64,000 bases of DNA, taken from JAUJNH01 sp038253125. Its GTDB lineage: Bacteria > Actinomycetota > Acidimicrobiia > Acidimicrobiales > JAUJNH01. The notes under the pieces are model-generated. The model did no database searches. It saw only the letters and a program-made list of their open reading frames with translations, and was not told the origin of the DNA. A program made the position numbers and the translations under genes. Shown piece by piece: positions 1 through 8,700 of the stretch (positions are counted from its first letter, which is position 1; each line of letters opens with the position of its first letter). Where the stretch lies: assembly GCA_038253125.1 (NCBI GenBank), contig JBBSHM010000004.1, positions 1-64,000 on the forward strand, in the 5' to 3' direction.

Positions 1-564
1 CTCAAGATCACCAAGGAGGAGTCGGTCGCCTCCAACACCCGCCGCGTCTACGCAACGACCGGCCTCGGCACCATCCGGCGCCACCACGAGGAGGAGCAGA
101 CCCTCCAGCGGGCGGCGTCGCTGCTGAAGGCCAGGCCCGAGGCCCTGCCCGAGTCCATCGACAAGGTGCTGGCCGAGCGCAGGGCGCTGCAGGACGAGCT
201 TCGGGCCATCCGTTCCCGGGCCGCGGTGGCCGACGCCGGGGCGCTGGCGGCCGAGGCGGTGGCCGGCGCCGTGGTGGCCCGCCGGGACGGCCTCGACCCC
301 GATTCGCTCAGGCAGCTGGCCCTGGCCGTGCGGGACCGGCTGCCGGCGGCGCGGGCGGTGGTCCTCATCGGCAGCCCTGACGGCCGGCGGGTGTCGCTGG
401 TGGCGGCGGTCGCCCCCGGCGGGTCGGCAGCCGCCCTGCTGCAGGAGCCGGCGGCGGCGGTGGGCGGCCGGGGAGGCGGCAAGGGCGACGTGGCCCAGGC
501 CGGCGGGAAGGACCCCTCGGCCATCGACGCCGCCCTCGATCGGGCCCGCACCCTGCTCGGCTGA
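1..564 (+). CDS. alaS: Alanyl-tRNA synthetase, C-terminal part (5' end outside window)
   Basis: The open frame enters from the left edge and ends at TGA 562-564, giving the last 187 residues. It carries the SVASNTRRV segment of the editing/connector region, a coiled-coil stretch, and the C-terminal DHHA1-type ending with GGRGGGKGDVAQAGGK, the glycine-rich signature that ends AlaS proteins. AlaS charges tRNA-Ala in the cytoplasm and edits mischarged Ser/Gly. The next gene, ruvX, starts inside the stop codon (TGATG), and alaS-ruvX-mltG-aroE is a common actinobacterial order. The catalytic N-terminus is not in the window. Confidence 0.95.
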   Translation, partial: LKITKEESVASNTRRVYATTGLGTIRRHHEEEQTLQRAASLLKARPEALPESIDKVLAERRALQDELRAIRSRAAVADAGALAAEAVAGAVVARRDGLDPDSLRQLALAVRDRLPAARAVVLIGSPDGRRVSLVAAVAPGGSAAALLQEPAAAVGGRGGGKGDVAQAGGKDPSAIDAALDRARTLLG

Positions 565-998
565 TGCGCACCCTCGGCGTGGACCTCGGGTCGGTGCGCG
601 TGGGTGTGGCCCTCTCTGACCCGACCGGGGTGCTGGCGTCGCCCCTCGTGGTGCTGCCCCGCACGGCCCAGCTCATCGAACAGCTGGCCGCCCTCGCCGC
701 CGAGCACGAGGTCGGAGCGGTCGTGGTGGGCCTGCCGAAGAGCCTCGACGGGCGGGAGCGGCGAGCGGCGAAGGCGGCTCGGGCCGAGGCCGGCCTACTG
801 GCGCAGCGCCTCGTGGTGCCGCTGCACATGCAGGACGAGCGGCTCTCCACCGTGGCCGCCCACGCCGGCCTGTCCGCCGCCGGGAGGAACGGACGGGAAC
901 GGCGTGGCAGTGTGGACGCCTCCGCAGCGGCCGTGCTGCTCCAGTCGTGGCTCGATTCGGCCGCTGGCCGACGTCCCGAGGAGGACATCGCACCTTGA
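564..998 (+). CDS. ruvX: Putative pre-16S rRNA nuclease / Holliday junction resolvase-like YqgF
   Basis: The 144-residue product has the RNase H-like fold signature of the YqgF/RuvX family. It starts with GVDLGSVRVGVALSD (first acidic catalytic residue), has the middle strand VGAVVVGLPKSLDG, then DERLST and the C-terminal VDASAAAVLLQSW helix with a conserved Asp. In other bacteria the family matures the 5' end of 16S rRNA. ATG 564 overlaps the alaS stop by one base, and the gene overlaps mltG by four bases, so the three are probably co-transcribed. Length is normal for the family. Confidence 0.93.
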   Translation: MRTLGVDLGSVRVGVALSDPTGVLASPLVVLPRTAQLIEQLAALAAEHEVGAVVVGLPKSLDGRERRAAKAARAEAGLLAQRLVVPLHMQDERLSTVAAHAGLSAAGRNGRERRGSVDASAAAVLLQSWLDSAAGRRPEEDIAP

Positions 999-2080
999 CC
1001 ATGCTCGACCAGCGAACCGAGGAGATGCCGCCGGCGCCCCGGCGGCGGCCCCGCTGGCTGGTGCTCGTGCTGGTGGTCCTGCTGCTGGCCGGCATCACAC
1101 TCTACTACGCGTTCACCTACGTGCACGGCGCCATCAAACCCTCCGGTGAGCCGGGGCCCGACGTCTCGGTGACCATCGCCAGGAACATCGGCACCGAGGG
1201 CGTGGCCCGAGTCCTGGACGACTCCGACGTCATCAAGAGCCGCAAGGTCTTCACCTACTGGACCAAGATCGAGGGCAAGGGCCCCTACCTGGCCGGCACC
1301 TACACGCTCCAGAGGAACTCCGGGTATGACGACGTGGCCACCATCCTGCAGAAGGGGCCGGAGCTGGCCACCCAGCGCCTGGTCATCCCCGAGGGCCTTA
1401 CCATTCCCCAGGTCGCCGACCGGGTCGGCAAGCTGGCCGGCCGCAGCGCAGAGGTGTTCAAGAAGGTGGCGCTGGACGAGAGCGACGCCCGGGTCAAGAG
1501 CCCGCTCCAGCCTGCGGACACCAAGAGCCTCGAGGGCCTGCTCTTCCCCTCCACCTATGAGGTCGGGGAGAAAGACGACGAGCGCAAGATCCTCCAGAAG
1601 ATGGTGGACGCCACCACGGCGGTGACCACCCGCCTGGACGTCGCCAACCGGGCCAAGGCCCGCAACCTCACGCCCTACCAGGAGCTGATCGTGGCCAGCC
1701 TGGTCGAGCGCGAGGCCAAGGTGAACGCCGACCGGCCCCTGGTCGCCCAGGTCATATACAACCGGCTGGCCAAGAACCAGAAGCTGCAGATCGACGCCAC
1801 CGTCATATACGCCCTGGGCCAGGCCGGGACCAAGACCCGGGTCGTGAACGCCGACCTTCAGGCGCCGGGCCCCTACAACACCTACGTCAACACCGGGCTG
1901 CCGCCCACCCCGATCGCCGGCTCGGGCGAGGCGGCCATCCAGGCCGCCCTCGACCCCGCCCCCGGCAGCTTCTTGTACTACGTGGTGATCGACAAGGAGG
2001 GCCGCCACGCCTTTGCCACCACCCCGGCCGAGCACCAGCGCAACATCGACAAGGCCCGGGCCAACGGGGTGCGGGATTGA
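995..2080 (+). CDS. mltG: Endolytic murein transglycosylase (YceG/MltG family)
   Basis: MltG cleaves nascent peptidoglycan glycan strands at the membrane. After a short proline/arginine-rich cytoplasmic tail, a single transmembrane segment is seen (LVLVLVVLLLAGITLYYAF), followed by a LysM-like part and the YceG catalytic region. ASLVEREAK contains the catalytic Glu and is followed by VAQVIYNRL and LQIDATVIYALG; the end has GLPPTPIAGSGEAAI. I chose TTG 995, which overlaps the ruvX stop as TTGA and has GAGGAGGA nine bases upstream; ATG 1001 is the alternative. It overlaps aroE by four bases. Length, about 361 residues, is typical. Confidence 0.93.
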   Translation: MTMLDQRTEEMPPAPRRRPRWLVLVLVVLLLAGITLYYAFTYVHGAIKPSGEPGPDVSVTIARNIGTEGVARVLDDSDVIKSRKVFTYWTKIEGKGPYLAGTYTLQRNSGYDDVATILQKGPELATQRLVIPEGLTIPQVADRVGKLAGRSAEVFKKVALDESDARVKSPLQPADTKSLEGLLFPSTYEVGEKDDERKILQKMVDATTAVTTRLDVANRAKARNLTPYQELIVASLVEREAKVNADRPLVAQVIYNRLAKNQKLQIDATVIYALGQAGTKTRVVNADLQAPGPYNTYVNTGLPPTPIAGSGEAAIQAALDPAPGSFLYYVVIDKEGRHAFATTPAEHQRNIDKARANGVRD

Positions 2081-2952
2081 CCACCAGGCCCGTCGGGCTG
2101 CGGCCGGACGCCGCGGCCTGGCCTACGGCCACGACCAGGCTGGCTGGCGTGCTCGGCCATCCGATCAAACACTCGTTGTCGCCCGTGCTCCACAACGCGG
2201 CCTTCGCCGAGGTGGGGCTGGACTGGGCCTACGTCGCCTTTGACGTGGCCGACGGCGCCTGTCCGGCGGCCGTCGCCTCGATCCGGGCCCTGGGGCTCCA
2301 GGGCCTGTCCGTCACGATGCCCCACAAGCGGGCCGCGGCCCAGGCCTGCGACGAGCTGAGCCCCACCGCCGCCGCCCTCGGCGTGGCCAACACGATCGTC
2401 CGCCGGGGCGACAGGCTGCTCGGTGACGCCACCGACGGGCCCGGGTTCCTGGCGTCGCTGCGGGCCGCAGGCCATGACCCGGCCGGGCGCCGGTGCCTCG
2501 TCCTTGGAGCCGGGGGCGCCGCCGCTGCCATCGTCCACGCCGTAGCCGGCGCGGGCGCCGCCCGCGTAGGGGTGCTGGCCCGCAGGCCGGAGGCGGCCAG
2601 GCAGGTGGCCGAGCTGGCCGGCGGCGTCGGCGCGGTCGCCACCGCCGACGACCTGGCCGCCGCCGACCTGGTGGTGAACGCCACCTCTGTCGGCATGGAC
2701 GGCACGTCAGGCCAGGGAGCCATCGCCTTTGGTCTGGACCCCGGCGCCCTGCGGCCCGGCCAGGTGGTGGCCGACCTGGTGTACCACCCGCTGCGGACCC
2801 CGCTGCTGATCGCCGCCGAGGCGGCCTCGGCCACGCCCGTCGACGGCCTCGGGATGCTCGTCCACCAGGCGGCGCTGGCCTTCGAGCTGTGGACCGGAAT
2901 CGGCGCCCCCCTCGGCGTGATGGCGGCGGCGGCCAGGATCTCGCTCACCTGA
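2077..2952 (+). CDS. aroE: Shikimate dehydrogenase
   Basis: AroE reduces 3-dehydroshikimate to shikimate with NADPH, the fourth common step to aromatic amino acids. The product shows the substrate-binding GHPIKHSLSPVLHNAAF, the catalytic-Lys region VTMPHKRAA, the dinucleotide-binding VLGAGGAAAAIVHA, VNATSVGMDG, and C-terminal GLGMLVHQAALAFELWTG. It starts at TTG 2077 inside the mltG stop. The other shikimate genes in the window (aroC, aroK, aroB, aroQ) lie about 6.6 kb downstream as a separate cluster. Length 291 residues, slightly extended at the N-terminus. Confidence 0.95.
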   Translation: MTTRPVGLRPDAAAWPTATTRLAGVLGHPIKHSLSPVLHNAAFAEVGLDWAYVAFDVADGACPAAVASIRALGLQGLSVTMPHKRAAAQACDELSPTAAALGVANTIVRRGDRLLGDATDGPGFLASLRAAGHDPAGRRCLVLGAGGAAAAIVHAVAGAGAARVGVLARRPEAARQVAELAGGVGAVATADDLAAADLVVNATSVGMDGTSGQGAIAFGLDPGALRPGQVVADLVYHPLRTPLLIAAEAASATPVDGLGMLVHQAALAFELWTGIGAPLGVMAAAARISLT

Positions 2953-2989
2953 TGTCGCCGGTTCCGAAGGGCCGGCCGGAGGTCGACGG

Positions 2990-3559
2990 GTGACGGTCGC
3001 CGCCGTGGTGCTGGCCGCCGGCGCCGGTCCCCGGTTCCACGGGCGCACGCACAAGCTGCTGGCCCGCCTGGGGGACCGGCCCCTGGTGGCTCACGCCGTC
3101 GGGGCGGCGGTGGCGAGCGGCCTCCAGACGTTCGTGGTCACCGGCGCCGTCGAGCTCCGCGGCCGGATCGACCCGGCGGCCACCCTCGTCCACAACGACC
3201 GGTGGTCGCAGGGGCAGGCGACGTCGCTGCAGGCCGGCATCGCCGCCGCCGCCGCCGCCGGGCACGACGCCGTGGTGGTGGGGCTCGGCGACCAGCCTCT
3301 GGTGGGCCCCCACGCATGGTCGGCGCTGGCCGCCTGCCCGGCACCGATGGCCGTGGCCACCTACGGGGGCCGGCTCGGCAACCCCGTCCGCCTCGGCGCC
3401 GAGGTGTGGCCCCACCTGCTGGAGGTCGGTGAGCACGGGACACGGGCCCTGGTGTGGGAGGCGGTGGTCTGGGATCGGGCTGACCTGGTGGTGCGGGTGC
3501 CCTGCGCCGGCGATCCCGCCGACGTGGACACCGTCGATGACATGGGCCGTTGGGCGTGA
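2990..3559 (+). CDS. MocA/MobA-like nucleotidyltransferase
   Basis: A 189-residue NTP-transferase-fold protein starting VAAVVLAAGAGPRFHG...HKLLA, the nucleotide-binding loop and Lys of the MobA-like NTP transferase family that includes MocA (CTP:molybdopterin cytidylyltransferase). Also visible are the Mg-binding region VVVGLGDQPLVGP, GNPVRLG and a C-terminal DVDTVDDM, the family's usual ending. GTG 2990 lies 38 bases after the aroE stop. No molybdoenzyme genes adjoin it, so the nucleotide and acceptor cannot be fixed. A nested hairpin follows the stop codon. Confidence 0.75.
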   Translation: MTVAAVVLAAGAGPRFHGRTHKLLARLGDRPLVAHAVGAAVASGLQTFVVTGAVELRGRIDPAATLVHNDRWSQGQATSLQAGIAAAAAAGHDAVVVGLGDQPLVGPHAWSALAACPAPMAVATYGGRLGNPVRLGAEVWPHLLEVGEHGTRALVWEAVVWDRADLVVRVPCAGDPADVDTVDDMGRWA

Positions 3560-3599
3560 TCAGGCCTCCGCAGCAGCCTGCGGTCCCAGCGGGCTGATC
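3558..3599 (+). terminator. Nested hairpin after the MocA-like gene
   Basis: GATCAG (3558-3563) can pair with CTGATC (3594-3599), enclosing a second perfect stem CCGCAG/CTGCGG (3568-3573 with 3578-3583) with a four-base loop. It begins in the stop codon and has no T-run, so it could be a factor-independent pause, an mRNA-end stabiliser or a dispersed hairpin. The inner stem and following TCCCA recur at 29821-29842. Confidence 0.4.
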
Positions 3600-3664
3600 G
3601 GTCTTCGCCGGCCGTGGGCGCACCTGCCACCTGAGGCTGTTCCGCCTTGACCGACCGCGCCCCC

Positions 3665-3670
3665 TACCCT
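3665..3670 (+). promoter_or_regulatory. Putative -10 box (TACCCT) for the secreted protein gene
   Basis: TACCCT lies eleven bases before GTG 3682, with no Shine-Dalgarno between; one of many such arrangements in the window. No convincing -35 is seen at 17-bp spacing. Confidence 0.35.
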
Positions 3671-3681
3671 GGCGCTCTGCC

Positions 3682-4914
3682 GTGCGCCGTTCCCCCCGCC
3701 TCCGCTCCGCTGGCCTCTGCGCCCTGATCCTGGTCATGGCCGGCGGCCTCACCTCAGCCGGCAGCAGCCCGCTCCAACAGGTCGCCTCGACGGCGCCGAA
3801 GGTCGAGACGCCTGTCGACGACCTGACCGCCGCCGTCGGTCCGCCGGTGTCGATCAGCCCCGACGGCGAGCCCGGGCCGCTCTCGGCGTCGCCCTCATCC
3901 ACGACCGCGTCGGTGGCCGCGGCGGCTGCGGTGTCGAAGTCGGCGGCGCCGGCCAAGTCGACACCGACCCCGCCACCGGCGGCCGCCGGCGCTCTCGTGG
4001 TGCCGACAGGGCCGGTGGCCCAGCCCGGCTGCCCGCTCCCGCCCCGGCCCAGCCGGCCGCCCATGCCTGATCCCGGCCTGCCGAAGGGCCTCAGGCTGGT
4101 GCCCGAGGACCAGGTGCCGGCGCCACCGGCCCCGGCGTCAGCCCGCACGGCGGCCGCGCCGGTTCTGGGTGGCCGGGGCATGTGGATCTGGCAGTGGGGC
4201 CGGACCGAGGGCGGTGACCTCGGGGCCGTGGTGCGCCGGGCCAAGGCGGCCGGCCTGTCGACCCTGTGGGTGCGCGTCGGCGACTCCAAGAGCGGCTTCT
4301 ACGGCGCCCAGTATCTCGACGGGCTCGTCCCGCTCGCCCACCAGGCGGGGCTGAAGGTAGTGGGCTGGGGCTTCCCCTTCCTTGGTGACCCGGTCGGCGA
4401 CGCGGCCTGGACCAGCCAGGTGCTGGGGTGGCAGAAGGACGGCCAGCGGCTCGACGCCTTCAGCCCTGACCTCGAGACGGCCAGCGAGGGTGTGGTCGTC
4501 ACCGACAAGCGGATCGCCACCTACATGGGCCTGACCCGCCAGGCCATGGCCGGTCGGCCCCTGGTGGCCACGGTGTACAACCCGACCGACCTGCAGTGGG
4601 CGAAGTACCCCTACACCGTGGTGGCGTCGTATGCCGATGCCATGGCGCCGATGGTGTACTGGGGCTGCCGGGACCCGGGGGCTGACGTGCAGCGGGCCGT
4701 GCGCCGCCTCGCCACCTTCGGCCTTCCCGTGGTGCCGGCCGGCCAGTCCTACAACATGGCGGGCGAGGGCGGGCGGGTCGGCAACCCGACCGGCCCGGAG
4801 ACGCTGCGCTTCCTCCGCGAGGCCCAGCAGTCAGGCGCCGCCGGTGCCGCCTTCTGGGTGTGGCAGGAGACATCGGCCGAGCAGTGGCAGGCCATCTCAT
4901 CCTACCGGTGGTGA
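3682..4914 (+). CDS. Secreted protein with TIM-barrel, glycoside-hydrolase-like domain
   Basis: The 410-residue product has an N-terminal signal peptide (RRSPRLRSAG followed by LCALILVMAGGLTSAG), about 110 residues of Ala/Pro/Ser-rich linker, then a C-terminal globular domain from about residue 158. That domain has TIM-barrel-like alternation: GMWIWQWG, GLSTLWVRVGD, GLKVVGWGFPF, DAFSPDLE, ADAMAPMVYWG and AAFWVWQETS. The layout resembles putative secreted sugar hydrolases, but I recognise no specific family and no proven catalytic pair; the Asp/Glu in SPDLET and the acidic residues near the C-terminal strand are candidates. The stop codon runs directly into the 27-bp repeat before the prepilin peptidase gene. 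Confidence 0.6.
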   Translation: MRRSPRLRSAGLCALILVMAGGLTSAGSSPLQQVASTAPKVETPVDDLTAAVGPPVSISPDGEPGPLSASPSSTTASVAAAAAVSKSAAPAKSTPTPPPAAAGALVVPTGPVAQPGCPLPPRPSRPPMPDPGLPKGLRLVPEDQVPAPPAPASARTAAAPVLGGRGMWIWQWGRTEGGDLGAVVRRAKAAGLSTLWVRVGDSKSGFYGAQYLDGLVPLAHQAGLKVVGWGFPFLGDPVGDAAWTSQVLGWQKDGQRLDAFSPDLETASEGVVVTDKRIATYMGLTRQAMAGRPLVATVYNPTDLQWAKYPYTVVASYADAMAPMVYWGCRDPGADVQRAVRRLATFGLPVVPAGQSYNMAGEGGRVGNPTGPETLRFLREAQQSGAAGAAFWVWQETSAEQWQAISSYRW

Positions 4915-4972
4915 GCCCGCCGGCTCCGGAGGCACTGCAGAGCCCGCCGGCTTCGGAGGCACTGCAGAGCCG
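4913..4972 (+). repeat. 27-bp tandem repeat at the start of the prepilin peptidase gene (2.2 copies)
   Basis: Two 27-bp units (4913-4939 and 4940-4966) beginning GAGCCCGCCGGCTYCGGAGG and ending in CACTGCA, plus six bases of a third, lie between the TGA at 4912-4914 and GTG 4973. The units differ at one base. Each contains a small inverted repeat GAGCC-CGCC-GGCTC followed by GGAGG. The same core occurs before aroK and pheS. Confidence 0.9.
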
Positions 4973-5746
4973 GTGAGCGTGGTGCTGGGTGCGGTGTGCG
5001 CCGTGATCGGCCTGGTTGTCGGCTCGTTCCTGAACGTCCTGGTGTGGCGGGTGCCTCGTAAGGAGTCGGTCGTCCGGCCCCGGTCGCACTGCCCCCGTTG
5101 TGACGCCGTGCTGGCCGGGCGGGACATGGTGCCGGTGGTGTCCTGGGTGGTGCTGGGCGGACGGTGCCGTAGGTGCTCGGCTCGCATAGGCGCCCGGTAC
5201 CCGCTGGTCGAGCTGGTCTGCGCCGGCCTGTTCGCGGCCACGGGCGTTCGCTTCGGCTTCGACTACCCGCTGGCGGCCTACCTCGTGCTCGGGGGGGCGC
5301 TGGTGGCCCTGTCGGCCATCGACTTCGAGCACCGGCTGCTGCCCAGCAGGATCATCTTCCCGACGGGCTACGCCGTCGCCTTGCTGCTGGTCCTCGCCGC
5401 CCTGGCCGAGGCCGAGCCCCGCCGCATCGCCTGGGCGGCTGTCGGGGCGGCCGGCAGCTTCGCCCTGTTCTTCGCCCTCCACCTCATCTCACCCAGCGGG
5501 ATGGCCTACGGCGACGTGCGGCTGTCGTTCGTGCTGGGCATGGCTGTGGGCTGGCTGGGCCTGGGCCTGGTGCCGCTGTTCCTGTTCGTGGCCTTCCTCA
5601 CCTCGGCTGTGATCGGCCTGGTCTACGCCGTGGTGACCCGCCAGGGGCTGAAGGCGGCCATCCCCTTCGGTCCGTTCCTGGCTCTCGGCGCCGAGGTGGC
5701 CATCTTCGTCGGCCAACCCCTGCTCGACACCTACCTCGGCACCTGA
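4973..5746 (+). CDS. Prepilin leader peptidase / N-methyltransferase (type IV prepilin peptidase)
   Basis: A polytopic membrane aspartyl protease that cleaves prepilin leaders and, in two-domain forms such as this, methylates the new N-terminus. The N-terminal part shows GSFLNVLVWRVP and two CxxC pairs (CPRC, CRRC) that hold zinc. The C-terminal part has the catalytic Asp motifs AIDFEHRLLP and GMAYGDVRLSFVLG and about seven hydrophobic segments. GTG 4973 gives 257 residues and directly follows the 27-bp repeats. No pilin or pilus ATPase genes are in the window. It faces the large coiled-coil gene 3' to 3'. Confidence 0.92.
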   Translation: MSVVLGAVCAVIGLVVGSFLNVLVWRVPRKESVVRPRSHCPRCDAVLAGRDMVPVVSWVVLGGRCRRCSARIGARYPLVELVCAGLFAATGVRFGFDYPLAAYLVLGGALVALSAIDFEHRLLPSRIIFPTGYAVALLLVLAALAEAEPRRIAWAAVGAAGSFALFFALHLISPSGMAYGDVRLSFVLGMAVGWLGLGLVPLFLFVAFLTSAVIGLVYAVVTRQGLKAAIPFGPFLALGAEVAIFVGQPLLDTYLGT

Positions 5747-5796
5747 GAGGCCGGCGGCTGCCCCTGTCGTCGAGGTCGGATCTGGGGCCCTCGGTC

Positions 5797-8700
5797 TCAG
5801 GGGTCGGCGTCGTTGACGTCGTTGACGTCGTTGACGTCGGTGACGTCGGTCTCGTAGGCGTTGTAGGCGCTGTAGAGGTGGGCGTCAAAGGCTTCGGCGT
5901 CGGCCTCCTCGTCGCGGTCGGCACGGGAGGCAAGGACGCGCTCCTCCCGGAGCCGGTCCTGGACCAGGGCCCGCTCGGCTCGCAGCTCGGCCAGCCGCAC
6001 AGAGGCCACGTCGGCCGAGGTCGAGGGCGGGGGAGCGCGGCGGGCGACATCGATGCTGGACAGGCGGCGGTCGAGCCGCTGGGCGGTCGACTCAACCATC
6101 GCCGAGAGGCGGTCGACAGCAGCCCTCAGCTCCCCGCTTTCTTCGCTCCGGGGTTCGGCCGGCCGGGCGGCGATGCTGCGACGTAGCTCGACCTCCATAC
6201 GGTCGAGGCGCATGGACAGCGCCTGCTCGCGGCGATCCAGGTGGGCCACCACCTCATCCACGGCGCGGGACCAGCCCGCCTCGGCCGGTGGGCTGTCGGT
6301 GGGGATCAGTTGGGTCGCCACCTCGGCCAGCCGATCCCCGACCCAGCCGAGCTGACGGGCCACCGCCCGCTGCTGCTCGTCGAGCCCGTCCAGAACGGTC
6401 TCCAGAGCGGTCGGCTCGGCCCAGGGGACGACGGTGGCGCTGGCTGGCCCGGCGGCGATGGTGCGCACGTCGGCGTCGAGGTGATCGAGCTGGGCCGACA
6501 CGGTGCGCTCCTGGCGCTCGACCGCCTCAAGCACGACCCGAAGGACACGCGCCGCATCAAGGTCCGACCGCGGGCTCGCGTCGACCGGGACCTCTGTCCT
6601 GCGGCGCAGCTCGGAGTCGATGCGGTCGAGCCGGGCGACCAGAGAGCTCTCACGCTGCTCTAGGCGGTCGAGGACGGTGTTCGTGCCCATCGGACCGCTC
6701 ATCTGGTCCAGGACCGAGCTGACGGCCGCGGCGACCTCGTCCTGACGGCGTGCCAGGCCGGCCATCACCTGGGCCAGCGCCTCGGCCCGCTCGGCCGCCT
6801 GGCGGCCGGCAGTCAGGCTGGTCTCGGGTTCGACCGGGCTGGGGAGGTGAGCGACGATCTGGTCGAGTGTGGCGCTCACCCGGTCCAGCTGGCCGAGGAC
6901 GGATCCTGCTTCGTCGCCGGCCCGGGCCAGGGGGGTGAGGCGGTCGACCTGCACGGCGATGGCCGTCAGCCGCTCGGGCAGCGGCGCCACCCGTTCGGCC
7001 AGCTCGGCCACCGCGGTGGCCACGCGGTCGAGACGAGGGTCGTCCTCGACTGGTTCGCCGTCACCGTCCGGCACCGGACCGTCGTCTTGCCGCGCACGGG
7101 CTGCGGCGGCGTCATCGATGACGGTCTGCAGCTGGGGCAGCCAGGCGGGCTGGTCCAGCCGGTCAGCCACTCGGTCCAGTCCCTCCAGCAGCGAGGTGCG
7201 GAGCTGTTCGAGGTTGCCGCCCAAGGCGCCGGTCCGAGCGGCGGCGGCACCAGCGGCGGCGGCGACATAGGACCCGACCTCGTCGGGCTGCGCGGCCAGC
7301 AGGCGGTTCAGAGCGGCCAGGTCGGCACGAGACGACTCGGCCAGGTCGCCGAGCGTCTCCTCGAGGCGTGTCAGACGCGCACCCGGGTCGATGGCGGCGA
7401 CCGCCGATGCCAGCTCGCCGAGGCGGATGGTCGCCTCGGCGTCGCCCGCCGGTGCCGGGGCTTCCTCGATGTCCCGGCGCAGCTGGGCGTCGATGCGGTC
7501 CAGCCGGGCGGCCAGCGACCGCTCGCGCTGCTCCATGCGGTCCATCACGGTGTCGATGACCATGGGCCCGCGCATCTGGTCGAGGATCATGCCGACGCTC
7601 TCGGCGACCTCCCCCTGGCCGCGGGTGACCCCGGCGAGCAAGTCGACGATCGCTCCGGACCGCTCGTCCCTGTCTTCTGTCACGGGCTGAGCCTCGGCGG
7701 CGGCCGCCCCGGTGTCGGCGAAGTGGGCGACGATCTGGTCCAGCGCGGTGTTCAGCCGGTCGAGCTGGCCGAACAGGGATCCTGCTTCGTCGCCGGTCCG
7801 GGCCAGGGGGGTGAGACGGTCGACCTGCACGGCGATGGCCGCCAGCCGCTTGGGCAGCGGCGCCACCCGTTCGGCCAGCTCGGCCATGGCGGTGGCCACA
7901 TCATCGAGCCGGGGGTCGTCCAGGGGACGAGCGAGGTTGGCGCCGGGCACCGCGACGTCGTCGTCCTCGGGAGATCGGTCTGCCGCCACGTCACGCAGGG
8001 CGGCCTGAAGCTCTGGCAGCCAGGCCGGCTGGTCGAGCCGGACGGCGACGCGGTCCAGCCCCTCCAGCAGCGAGATGCGGAGCTGTTCGAGGTTGCCGCC
8101 CGGAGCACCTGGACCAGCGGCGGCGTCACCGGCGGCGTCGTGGGCACCAGAGGCGGCGTCCAAGGCCTGAGCGGCCACCAGGCCCGGCTCGGCCCGCGCC
8201 CCGGACTCCCCGTCGGGCCGGCGGCGCAGCTCGGAGTCGATGCGGTCGAGCCGGGCGGCCAGCGACCGTTCGCGCTGCTCCATGCGGTCCAGGACGGCGT
8301 CGACACCCGTTGGACCGCGCACCTGGTCGAGGACGGAGCTGACGGCCGTGGTGACCTCGTCCTGACGGCGGCTGACGTCAGCCAGCAGGTCGGCGACCCC
8401 GCCGGAGGGCTCGTCCCCGTCACCGCGGACCATTGGAACGAGCCCGGTCCCCGGCTCCGGGCTGCTCGGCAGGCGGGCCACGATCTGGTCGAGGGTGGTG
8501 CTCACCCGGTCGAGTAGGCCGACGATGGACCCGGCCTCGTCCCCGGCCCGGGCCAGGGGGGTGAGGCGATCGACCAGCACGGCGATGGCCTTCAGGCGGT
8601 CGGGGAGCGGCGCCACCCGTTCGGACAGATCAGCCACCGCAGTCGCCACCTCGTCGAGCCGGGGGTCGTCCAGGACCCGGGTGACTCGGCTCTGAAGCTC

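Noticed and set aside
365..2035. Long minus-strand open frame opposite alaS, ruvX and mltG
   Set aside because: GC-rich antisense shadow: Val/Gly/Arg-rich with no motif, and the plus-strand genes are certain.
6847..8517. 556-codon plus-strand frame opposite the coiled-coil gene
   Set aside because: It repeats in step with the minus-strand protein repeats and has no domain of its own; an antisense shadow of the repetitive gene.
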